From a virus: a stretch of DNA of 32,748 bases. Shown piece by piece: positions 24,308 to 30,437 of this stretch; positions within the stretch are counted from its first letter, which is position 1, and each line of letters begins with the position of its first letter. The notes below the pieces were generated by a model. The model ran no database searches. It worked only from the letters and a program-made list of their open reading frames with translations, and was not told the DNA's origin. The stretch lies in IMG/VR virus record IMGVR_UViG_3300009285_000507, positions 1 through 32,748 of that record, one strand, 5' to 3'. Made by a program: the position numbers and the translations under genes.

Positions 24308-24385
24308 ATGGTAACGGGACTGGAAATCGAATCCAGAGTCTTCGGCGTATGAGACCGACGTTTTACCAAATTAAACTATCCCGTA
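24308..24385 (-). tRNA. tRNA with CAU anticodon (Met, initiator-like or Ile2)
   Basis: A 78-nt cloverleaf on the minus strand, including an encoded CCA end. Acceptor arm 5' TACGGGA pairs with TCCCGTT except for U1-U72; D stem GTTT/AAAC with GG in the loop; anticodon stem TCGGT/GCCGA around loop CTCATAC (anticodon CAT at 34-36); 5-nt variable loop; T arm CTGGA-TTCGATT-TCCAG. Discriminator A. The identity (Met or lysidine-modified Ile2) cannot be settled from sequence. Confidence 0.92.
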
Positions 24386-24414
24386 TCAATGACTTATATC
24401 TTTTTATCTACCAA

Positions 24415-24452
24415 TAAAAAACCCTGCTGTCCTAGTATATAAGACAGCAGGG
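24415..24452 (-). terminator. Intrinsic terminator after the zinc-ribbon gene
   Basis: On the minus strand CCCTGCTGTC / GACAGCAGGG (24422-24431 and 24443-24452) form a 10-bp perfect stem with an 11-nt loop, followed directly by TTTTTTATTGG. It ends the transcript of the gene at 24467 and separates it from the tRNA, HNH and tail operon. Confidence 0.93.
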
Positions 24453-24466
24453 ATAAGTTGCACTAA

Positions 24467-25318
24467 TTAGCTCTTGCCGATAGCTGAGTCCGGACCGTAG
24501 GATGCGCCAATCTCTAGATTCTCGCCGCACTCACACCAAAAATTGCCGGTTACCTTGTCTTGCTTCATATGACGCATGCACTTAGGACACTTACGAACTG
24601 CAACCTGCATGTCAGTGTCTTCCTTAGCAACATGAGCCAGACCCTGCATAATTGTAGGAACCTTAACGATTGCACCGATGAAGCTTGCTAGCTGTGGCTT
24701 CACTTCTTTGCCACCGCCACTAACGTTACCCTTGAAAGGCTCAGTTACCTTGGTGTCACCATGCATTGTGATCTTTGCACCAGCAACTGAGTCAGCGTTC
24801 TTAACTGACCCACCAGTGAAGTCCTTAGCTGGCTGATCAATCTTTGGCTTACCATCACCAACGCCATCAGGATTGGTTGATTCAGTCTTGTTGATATTGT
24901 CATCACCAGTCTGAACCTGCTTGCGTAGCTTGTCATACTTGTAGCCAGGGATCTCTTTTGCCTTGCCCTGTGCCTTGGTAACAAGTGAGTCAATTTCGTC
25001 ATAGAGTTCAATGGCGCGCTGATGCACTGCAGCCATACTCTCTGAGCGTGTCTTGGCATACTTGCTTGTAGCCTTGAGGCCAGTGCCCTTCTTGTCTTTC
25101 TTCTTACCCTTTGCAGCAATCTTATGACCAGTTACCTTGGAGACACCCTGGCTTGGTGAGCCCTTCTGTACGCCTTCGCCTGTGTCAGCTGGAACTGCAT
25201 CAGAGCTAGTAAATGACTCACTGGCTGCTGAATGAGTTGAGATGACCTCACGGACACTCTTACCAGCTAGAATACCATCAAGCATGCTGTCCATTGATTC
25301 CTTCTTCTGATCTTTCAT
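24467..25318 (-). CDS. Lysine-rich protein with C-terminal zinc ribbon
   Basis: 283 aa, ATG at 25316-25318 with GGAGG upstream. The N-terminal half is disordered and Lys/Ser/Gly rich (KGKKKDKKGTGLKATS), with one helix (RAIELYDEIDSLVTKAQ). A hydrophobic patch ASFIGAIVKVPTIMQGLA is followed by a four-cysteine ribbon: C244xxC247 (KCPKCM) and C262xC264 (WCECGE). No catalytic motif. It could bind DNA or act as an internal or scaffold-type head protein, but I do not recognise a family. A TTATACA box lies 32 nt upstream and a terminator directly downstream, so it may be a stand-alone transcription unit. Confidence 0.7.
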   Translation of the reverse strand: MKDQKKESMDSMLDGILAGKSVREVISTHSAASESFTSSDAVPADTGEGVQKGSPSQGVSKVTGHKIAAKGKKKDKKGTGLKATSKYAKTRSESMAAVHQRAIELYDEIDSLVTKAQGKAKEIPGYKYDKLRKQVQTGDDNINKTESTNPDGVGDGKPKIDQPAKDFTGGSVKNADSVAGAKITMHGDTKVTEPFKGNVSGGGKEVKPQLASFIGAIVKVPTIMQGLAHVAKEDTDMQVAVRKCPKCMRHMKQDKVTGNFWCECGENLEIGASYGPDSAIGKS

Positions 25319-25350
25319 ATGTAGTCCTCCAAAGTAATTAGCTAACTAAC

Positions 25351-25362
25351 TGTATAAGTAAA
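25351..25362 (-). promoter_or_regulatory. Candidate late promoter TTTACTTATACA
   Basis: The 12-mer lies one base after the TAG of the upstream gene and 32 nt before the ATG at 25318. The identical 12-mer occurs at 29034-29045, 35 nt before another start. No obvious -35 hexamer, so a single-box phage promoter is more likely than sigma70. Confidence 0.55.
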
Positions 25363-25363
25363 G

Positions 25364-25741
25364 CTATTGTTTTGGTGTTTCCGGTTGAGCCATCCTTGAC
25401 TTTGCTTCATCTTCCATATTCTTTAAAAGCGAATAATAATCTTTGATCTCAGCGAGGTGATCCAAAGCTATCTTCTTAGCCAGCAAGGGATTAGACGTGT
25501 GCTCAGTTTCGACTTCAATGCCCATACGCAGCTGCTCTGGGTCTGCATCTGCTTCAGTGAAACCAAGCTCCTTTGCTTTGCCTGCATCAAGGAACTCGGG
25601 AACAAAGTCAATAGGTGGGGCTGACTCTGGGGCAGTGTCTGTGATCTGCTGCTCAGGTGGGGTTACTTTAGAGGGAGAATAGGACAGCACATCCTCTTCC
25701 TGGAACAATCTTAGATTCTTAATTACGTCACGTTCCCACAT
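25364..25741 (-). CDS. DUF5661-like phage protein
   Basis: 125 aa, ATG at 25739-25741 within the 16-bp repeat GGAGAGTGTAACCATG that supplies its SD. The C-terminal half, MGIEVETEHTSNPLLAKKIALDHLAEIKDYYSLL, matches the pattern of DUF5661 proteins common in phages and prophages (Gx2VExEHTxN...A..IALDHL.E..DYY..L). The N-terminus is Pro-rich and probably disordered. Biochemical role unknown; in other phages such domains are often attached to structural or maturation proteins. Confidence 0.75.
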   Translation of the reverse strand: MWERDVIKNLRLFQEEDVLSYSPSKVTPPEQQITDTAPESAPPIDFVPEFLDAGKAKELGFTEADADPEQLRMGIEVETEHTSNPLLAKKIALDHLAEIKDYYSLLKNMEDEAKSRMAQPETPKQ

Positions 25742-25754
25742 GGTTACACTCTCC
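25739..25754. repeat. 16-bp direct repeat, left copy
   Basis: CATGGTTACACTCTCC (minus: GGAGAGTGTAACCATG) covers the SD and start codon of the gene at 25741. It is identical to 26075-26090. Together the copies bracket the AT-rich gene at 25754-26077. Confidence 0.85.
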
Positions 25755-26077
25755 TAACCAATGTTTTTTTTCACAAAATCATGAAGTTCTTTAACACTCT
25801 TTCCCTTAAAGCTTTCATAATCCATTGTATACCCATATGTTACTACGCTTATGGTTCTTAGATTGGTGTCAAAGTTGTACGTAAAAACTTCATCACTATA
25901 CCCGTCTCCTATCATATCAAACTCTGCATCTGTTATAATATCAGAGTCATCCGAATACAAAACCTGTTTTCTTGCTACTCCATTATTTAATTCTTCGTTC
26001 CAGGTATAATTTCTACCATCTGTTATAGAATCTTCTCTAATACATTTAAACATACCAATCATCTGTTTATTATTCAT
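25754..26077 (-). CDS. AT-rich inserted gene of unknown function
   Basis: 107 aa, ATG at 26075-26077, starting in the right copy of the 16-bp repeat and ending beside the left copy. Acidic, Asp/Tyr-rich (WNEELNNGVARKQVLYSDDSDIITDAEFDMIGDGY), beta-rich with no cysteine pair, signal or membrane segment. Base composition is more AT-rich than its neighbours. The exact bracketing by direct repeats that each contain a ribosome binding site and ATG suggests it was inserted between the genes at 26080 and 25364, duplicating the initiation region. No family recognised; a moron-like passenger is the inference. Confidence 0.7.
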   Translation of the reverse strand: MNNKQMIGMFKCIREDSITDGRNYTWNEELNNGVARKQVLYSDDSDIITDAEFDMIGDGYSDEVFTYNFDTNLRTISVVTYGYTMDYESFKGKSVKELHDFVKKNIG

Positions 26078-26090
26078 GGTTACACTCTCC
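26075..26090. repeat. 16-bp direct repeat, right copy
   Basis: Same 16 bases as 25739-25754, 336 bp away. This copy overlaps the stop of the upstream gene and gives the SD and ATG of the inserted gene. Confidence 0.85.
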
Positions 26091-26571
26091 CGTAAATATC
26101 GGCTATCATTTCAGCTGGCATATTCTGGAAGTCCCTGACAGGACTGAGGATATAGATAACACTGGCTTCCATGTCCTGACCAAAAAACTTGCGATCAATT
26201 ATTTCAAAAGCATACCCATACTCCTGAGATGTTGGGTGTGCTCCTTGATAAAATAAGTATGGTACAGTTATGATGCTACCTATATCAACTCTGTCTTCGA
26301 ACTTTAGCCTGCACTGAATAGGTAATCCATCTTCAACCATTGCACCAAGGTTCTTTGTCTTGTGATGTTCTTTGCTCCATATAGTAACCATCTTGGTTGA
26401 GACAGGATCAGCAAACAGCTTAGTTCCCTCGTTGTAAGTGTCATCTGTAGCTTCACTTACGTACTGATATAGCTTACAATCCTGACCCACAACATCGACC
26501 ACTATATCGGTCACCAAATGGATGGCTTCTATGAGTCTTTTAGGTAGAGGGATTGTACCTGGATGAGCCAT
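26080..26571 (-). CDS. Possible neck/head-completion protein
   Basis: 163 aa, ATG coupled to the preceding stop (TAATG at 26571). A helical N-terminus (LPKRLIEAIHLVTDIVVDVVG) leads to CKLYQYVSEATDDTYNEGTKLFADPV, then beta strands (VTIWSKEHH, CRLKFEDRVDIGSIITVPYLF) and FEIIDRKFFGQDMEASVIYIL. The all-beta pattern with a VxIGSIIxVPY segment suits head-to-tail stopper or connector proteins, which lie upstream of the sheath in myoviruses. No firm family match; the call is from position and secondary-structure pattern. Confidence 0.4.
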   Translation of the reverse strand: MAHPGTIPLPKRLIEAIHLVTDIVVDVVGQDCKLYQYVSEATDDTYNEGTKLFADPVSTKMVTIWSKEHHKTKNLGAMVEDGLPIQCRLKFEDRVDIGSIITVPYLFYQGAHPTSQEYGYAFEIIDRKFFGQDMEASVIYILSPVRDFQNMPAEMIADIYGRV

Positions 26572-27491
26572 TAGCTAAGCATCTGCCTTTCAAGACTACG
26601 AACCATCCTGTACACACTATCCATACGTGCACCAGTTCCAAACCTACTTGTCTCTGGTGTATCACCTGCAGAGATGTTCTGAAGTTTAACAAAGATGAGA
26701 ACTACATTCTGAACATCTAATGGTTGGTGGGACAGTGGCTTAGTGTCAAGACTCTTAGCATATCTACCCTGGATCTTCGCTACATTAGGAGTATGCTTGC
26801 TACCAACATCTTTCAGTGATGGCTCAATAGCTTGCTTCCCAGCTACCAATGAATCCTTGTACTTATAGATAAGCTTAACTACTCCATCAGCCAATGCTTC
26901 AACGCTTGACTCTGTTTCTGGAACAACATCAATGTCAACAAGACCGGCTCTAACCTTTGATGTTTCTGCACTGTTACGTGGGTTTCTAAACCAGTTGCGC
27001 AGGGTAACTCTCATGGATCTCTCTACTTCTGGATCTTCAAGGTTACCTTGTTCCTTGGGGATGATACCAAGATTTGTGATGTAGTTTACAATGCTCATGC
27101 CTTTTGCTTCTGGGTGACTCTCTGCATGGCGAACATCAGACAATGCTTCCTGATTATTTGAAGCTTTAATTGCATCAGCCTGTTGATCAATTGAGTTAAT
27201 TACCTCAACAGGAACTTCAAACTTCTGCTTGATGCCTTCATTTGGAATAAGCTTGGCCAGATCATCGTAGATGTCTGGTCTGGTCAATTGGATTTTCTGG
27301 TACTCATTACTGTTAATACCATCAAGTGCATTCTCTAAAGCTGCATCAAAGTTGTGACCAGCTCCATAGAAAGCAGACCACTCAGGACTAGGGTACTCAC
27401 TAGCAAACCTGCTAGCAGCGTCCTGTACATTGAAGACAGCTAGATTCTGCTTACCAAGTGGTTCAATGTGCGCATCAACTACTTTGCTCAT
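26571..27491 (-). CDS. Unrecognised structural-module protein
   Basis: 306 aa, ATG at 27489-27491 with AAAGGAGATATG upstream. Mostly helical and moderately charged, with no cysteine motif, signal or catalytic signature. It contains MSIVNYITNLGIIPKEQGNLEDPE, a basic segment MRVTLRNWFRNPRNSAETSKVRAG, and a C-terminal DVQNVVLIFVKLQNISAG. The stop overlaps the next start (TAATG), so it belongs with the neck-like proteins downstream. A portal-associated or neck protein is possible; no family is claimed. Confidence 0.6.
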   Translation of the reverse strand: MSKVVDAHIEPLGKQNLAVFNVQDAASRFASEYPSPEWSAFYGAGHNFDAALENALDGINSNEYQKIQLTRPDIYDDLAKLIPNEGIKQKFEVPVEVINSIDQQADAIKASNNQEALSDVRHAESHPEAKGMSIVNYITNLGIIPKEQGNLEDPEVERSMRVTLRNWFRNPRNSAETSKVRAGLVDIDVVPETESSVEALADGVVKLIYKYKDSLVAGKQAIEPSLKDVGSKHTPNVAKIQGRYAKSLDTKPLSHQPLDVQNVVLIFVKLQNISAGDTPETSRFGTGARMDSVYRMVRSLERQMLS

Positions 27492-27509
27492 GTCATATCT
27501 CCTTTGCCA

Positions 27510-27602
27510 CTACAACTTTAGAAAATCAGCAAACCCCGCTACCAGCCGCCTAAGCGACAAAATCAAAACAGCAAGTAAGGTATCACATAAGCCTTTCCCC
27601 AT
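27510..27602 (-). CDS. Possible 30-aa hydrophobic peptide
   Basis: ATG at 27600-27602 to TAG at 27510: MGKGLCDTLLAVLILSLRRL then VAGFADFLKL. A short hydrophobic stretch flanked by basic residues could span a membrane. A TTATACA box lies 18 nt upstream, but there is no good SD. Its location next to the transglycosylase would fit a lysis accessory peptide; this is weak and may be chance. Confidence 0.25.
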   Translation of the reverse strand: MGKGLCDTLLAVLILSLRRLVAGFADFLKL

Positions 27603-27620
27603 TAGTAGTTACACTAGACG

Positions 27621-27629
27621 TGTATAAGG
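27621..27629 (-). promoter_or_regulatory. Candidate promoter box CCTTATACA
   Basis: Seven nt after the stop of the transglycosylase, on the minus strand, matching the TTATACA core found at 25351 and 29034. It could drive the operon that starts at 27491. Confidence 0.35.
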
Positions 27630-27635
27630 AATCTG

Positions 27636-28313
27636 TTAGTTGCATATCAAGGACATGTTCTTGAGTACACCACGGCTGTACGCATTGGATCTACAATATG
27701 CCCTACCTGCATTGTAAGCAACCAGAGCTCTAGACAGATCATTGTACCTGTCCATGTTATACTCCAGGTAAAGAGTCCCCAACATTATGTTATAGCCAGG
27801 ATCCTTCAGACGTTCATAGGAGTACTCAATATCAAACATACGACAGATACTCCGTGCGGTTGACGGTAGTATCTGCATCAACCCAACCTCACCACTCCCA
27901 CCAATACACCCTGGATTAAAACGTGACTCACGTAGTATTACAGCCAGTGTTACCTCAGCCTTGATACCATGGACTTCAGCAAATCGCTGTCTCTTATAGT
28001 CAGCGTTACGCAGCTTGCCAAGGCTATCCTGATAGGTGAGTGCGTGTGCAACCATTGAGCGTATAGCCTCAGTGTCAGTAACATATGGTTGTAGACTTAG
28101 CACTGAGTTTGTGAACTGCTCATTTGCTGTTGCTTTTTTACAGATCTTTACAGATGGGATTACTTTGTTGGTATTTACACCTAGAAAAGTCACTGAACAG
28201 GCAACAAAAAGCCCCAGCAAAGTTATATAAACTCTGCTGGGGACGTTGTTTAGCTTACTGTTCAGTGTCTGCCGAAACCTTTGCGCGTAGACGCTTAATG
28301 GATTCTTGGACAC
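27636..28313 (-). CDS. Membrane-anchored lytic transglycosylase (possible endolysin)
   Basis: 225 aa from GTG at 28311-28313, chosen because AAGGAG (28324-28329) precedes it by 10 nt; the longest frame starts with TTG at 28376 (246 aa). A basic N-terminus is followed by one membrane helix (~28-46, VYITLLGLFVACSVTFLGV), with no signal-peptidase site evident. The catalytic domain shows LRESRFNPG with predicted catalytic Glu129, GEVGLMQILPSTA and YNAGRAYC, the family-1 Slt pattern. Cysteines (GCIGG, SICRM, YCRSN, LICN) may form disulfides in the periplasm. It is a good candidate for the lysis enzyme, possibly of signal-anchor type. The first 59 bases overlap the upstream gene, and an intrinsic terminator of that gene lies inside this coding sequence. 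Confidence 0.85.
   Translation of the reverse strand: MSKNPLSVYAQRFRQTLNSKLNNVPSRVYITLLGLFVACSVTFLGVNTNKVIPSVKICKKATANEQFTNSVLSLQPYVTDTEAIRSMVAHALTYQDSLGKLRNADYKRQRFAEVHGIKAEVTLAVILRESRFNPGCIGGSGEVGLMQILPSTARSICRMFDIEYSYERLKDPGYNIMLGTLYLEYNMDRYNDLSRALVAYNAGRAYCRSNAYSRGVLKNMSLICN
28203..28242 (-). terminator. Intrinsic terminator inside the transglycosylase gene
   Basis: On the minus strand CCCCAGCAGAGTT and AACTTTGCTGGGG pair over 13 bp (one G-U) around a TATAT loop, followed by CTTTTTGTT. It starts 12 nt after the stop of the gene at 28255 and lies in the membrane-helix codons of the next gene. Confidence 0.85.
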
Positions 28314-28998
28314 TTTCTTTCTTCTCCTTGAGCCTCTGCTCTGCTTTCTGAACTGCAATGCGGTGTTCCTTGGCAACCTTCAAGCCGTATTTGTCACGCC
28401 AATCCTGGAGCTGTGCACTGAGGCGATCAAAGCTTAGCTCACGTTCAAGCTCTTCCTTGATCTCAAAGCTATCATAATCTTCCCGTGTGATCATACCATT
28501 AGGAGTCTGAACCATGTCAATGTCTGCATTGTCAAAGAAGATACGAGCAATGACTGGCTCTTCTGCTGTGTCACTCCAAGTGGCTGTGCCTAGTGAAGTT
28601 ACTTCTGATTCGAACACTGCTACCTCTGGCTCTGCTACCTCAATGTTTTCCTTGACTGCACCCATGCCGAACATGTCAGAGAGGAACTGCTTGGTTTCCT
28701 CTAGGCTCTCGCTTGCAACCTGAACAAACACGGCAGGGCTGAACCGATGAAGGCTTGCACGAATATCAACTGTTTCGTCGCCTTCCTTGATGTACAGATT
28801 ACGGAAAGTCTCTGATGCATTGCTGACACCATAGCACTGCTCAAACAGAGAGTCAATCTCAAAAGGATTGTCAGTGAACTTATAGCCCTCAAATGACACC
28901 TCTTGGATATCTTCAGAAGTCACTGGCTGCTCTTCAGTTACGACTTCCTGCTTGCCTACCAATGCTTCTGCTTCATCCAGCAGACTGTTTGTTTCCAT
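28255..28998 (-). CDS. Acidic protein with C-terminal coiled coil
   Basis: 247 aa, ATG at 28996-28998 with GGAGG upstream. The N-terminal ~170 residues are acidic, mixed alpha/beta (DNPFEIDSLFEQCYG, AVFVQVASESLEETKQFLSDMFG, PVIARIFFDNADIDM). From ~185 there is a long charged helix (LERELSFDRLSAQLQDWRDKYGLK...) with heptads. No catalytic motif or membrane segment. The gene follows a TTTACTTATACA box and ends at a strong terminator, so it is likely expressed alone and highly. A head or scaffold-related role is possible but not supported by a recognised family. Confidence 0.65.
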   Translation of the reverse strand: METNSLLDEAEALVGKQEVVTEEQPVTSEDIQEVSFEGYKFTDNPFEIDSLFEQCYGVSNASETFRNLYIKEGDETVDIRASLHRFSPAVFVQVASESLEETKQFLSDMFGMGAVKENIEVAEPEVAVFESEVTSLGTATWSDTAEEPVIARIFFDNADIDMVQTPNGMITREDYDSFEIKEELERELSFDRLSAQLQDWRDKYGLKVAKEHRIAVQKAEQRLKEKKESVQESIKRLRAKVSADTEQ

Positions 28999-29033
28999 AG
29001 CGTCCTCCAGTATATTTAGTTAAGCTAAATACA

Positions 29034-29045
29034 TGTATAAGTAAA
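29034..29045 (-). promoter_or_regulatory. Candidate late promoter TTTACTTATACA
   Basis: Identical to 25351-25362. It lies 35 nt before the ATG at 28998 in the gap after the stop at 29057. Confidence 0.55.
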
Positions 29046-29056
29046 CCAACTAAATA

Positions 29057-29368
29057 TCACTTGCCAGGTACATTAACCTTACCGGAGTTAGCGTACATTG
29101 CAATCTTGTAGCCGTTACTCCGCAAAGAATTAGCTCGTGACTTAATACTCGTCCTGCTACGACCACCTAGAGCTTCAGAGATATCCTGAATATCTTTGAC
29201 ACCATAAAACTTAATGATAACATCATCGTGCCAATCAGGATAGCACGTTGACCTAGCATTGGGCTTTCCCTCCAATGCCTCCAACGCCCGCATTGCTTCT
29301 ACGGGTAAACTCAAACTTTTAACACTTGCGCTTTTTGAGCCTTTAACTTTGCTTTGTGAACCTGCCAT
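29057..29368 (-). CDS. Small Myb/GcrA-like DNA-binding protein
   Basis: 103 aa, ATG at 29366-29368 with AAAGGA 8 nt upstream, overlapping the upstream phosphoesterase by 58 nt. After a basic Ser/Lys-rich N-terminus, residues ~42-90 give a three-helix pattern with spaced aromatic residues, DWHDDVIIKFYGVKDI then ISEALGGRSRTSIKSRANSL, as in Myb/SANT and GcrA-type helix-turn-helix domains (W-x(3-4)-hydrophobic helix, then GRSxxSIxxRxxxL recognition helix). It could regulate phage transcription or bind its own DNA. The family is inferred from the pattern only; no partner is known. Confidence 0.65.
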   Translation of the reverse strand: MAGSQSKVKGSKSASVKSLSLPVEAMRALEALEGKPNARSTCYPDWHDDVIIKFYGVKDIQDISEALGGRSRTSIKSRANSLRSNGYKIAMYANSGKVNVPGK

Positions 29369-30093
29369 GTGTACTGTCCTTTCCTGTCAATATTAATATG
29401 GACGAAACCAAAGTCCACTAGTCCTGTGCATGCCCTGCTTCCGTAACGTGAACCCAGACCTTCCAGTGCTGGCGTAGTGAAAGCCAGGTATGTATCGTCG
29501 CCACAGTACCCGAAGAAATGTGTGTGGCTTCTAATTACTATGTTACTATCTGGCTGCTCATTTTTCAAGGCCCACAGTTTATTCCATAGCTTTTCACGTG
29601 CAACTGGGGTGTGACGACCATGTGGGACTGAGGAGCTTCCGGTCTTGTGCTTGACATCGAGAACCACTCCATTGATGTCAATGAACAGGTGGCCACCAAT
29701 CTCAACCTTAAGTCCACTACCAGCCAAGTTACGTGCTACAACATTCTCAAAGTCTTCATAACTACCTGTGTGATAAGGGGTTCCGTATGAAATGAAGAAC
29801 TGCTTTGCCTTTGTCTCACGCAGACAATAGGTTGCCATGTTAGCCTGTTCAAGACGATCAACAGCAAGTAGTCCAGTGCTCCCATCTTTTTCCTGACGAC
29901 CATCAATGAGGTCACCATTGGCAATACAAATATCAATATTGCCAAGAGTCTTAATTTCATTCTTATACCACTTCCACCCTTCCTGCTGCAGAGGATACAG
30001 AGGATCCCTGTTGTCCTGCCACATAGGTGGAGTCAAACCATTACGGCTACCACAATGCAGATCTGCAATTACAATAATATTCTGATCTTTCAT
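29311..30093 (-). CDS. Calcineurin-like metallophosphoesterase
   Basis: 260 aa, ATG overlapping the previous gene's stop (ATGA), with GAAAGGA upstream. Metal-binding motifs in order: ADLHCG (D11, H13), NGDLIDG (D61), a third motif reading GTPYH (104-108) where most members have GNHE/D, H149 in DVKHKTG, and RSHTHFF (H190, H192). The His pairs fit a two-metal phosphodiesterase. Family members hydrolyse phosphomono- or diesters or DNA ends (SbcD/Mre11); phage versions of this length are generally of unknown substrate. The unusual third motif may alter activity. Adjacent genes suggest late or DNA-metabolism expression. Confidence 0.88.
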   Translation of the reverse strand: MKDQNIIVIADLHCGSRNGLTPPMWQDNRDPLYPLQQEGWKWYKNEIKTLGNIDICIANGDLIDGRQEKDGSTGLLAVDRLEQANMATYCLRETKAKQFFISYGTPYHTGSYEDFENVVARNLAGSGLKVEIGGHLFIDINGVVLDVKHKTGSSSVPHGRHTPVAREKLWNKLWALKNEQPDSNIVIRSHTHFFGYCGDDTYLAFTTPALEGLGSRYGSRACTGLVDFGFVHINIDRKGQYTWQVHKAKLKAQKAQVLKV

Positions 30094-30437
30094 TTCTTAT
30101 CCTTTCGATTGCTTTTCCACTCTGTCATATTTATCCATCCATTACGGATAAATGTATCCACTAACACAGTGGCTAGTGTATTTAGGTCTTTGTGGTTCTC
30201 AGGTGCACACAGACAAAGCTCCAGGTCTTTTGAGATAATCTCAATGATCTCGTGCATCAATGTGGACATCACTTCCTGCTTAACCATCTTACCCTCAAAC
30301 AACCTAATGGTGTGCTCGTGGAAGTTAGCCATACCAAATGCCTGATCTCTTCCCTCGGTGTTTACTTTCTCAATGCTATCCAGATATGTAACTTTGTACT
30401 CCCTGCTTAGGATGTTTACACTTTCTGGTTTCTTCAT
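30090..30437 (-). CDS. ImmA/IrrE-like zinc peptidase-like small protein
   Basis: 115 aa, ATG at 30435-30437 with AAAGGAG five nt upstream. The layout is typical of short phage metallopeptidase-like proteins: an N-terminal strand pair (REYKVTYLDSIEKV), a MANFHEHTIRLFEG strand and the helix STLMHEIIEIIS. The motif is H62-E63-x-x-E66 where zincins have HExxH, so one zinc ligand is replaced. It overlaps both neighbours by 4 nt (ATGA). Function unknown; possible regulatory protease or inactive relative. Confidence 0.75.
   Translation of the reverse strand: MKKPESVNILSREYKVTYLDSIEKVNTEGRDQAFGMANFHEHTIRLFEGKMVKQEVMSTLMHEIIEIISKDLELCLCAPENHKDLNTLATVLVDTFIRNGWINMTEWKSNRKDKK

Noticed and set aside
28313-28376. 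TTG start of the transglycosylase at 28376
   Set aside because: It would overlap the upstream gene by ~120 nt and has no better SD; the GTG at 28313 has AAGGAG upstream.
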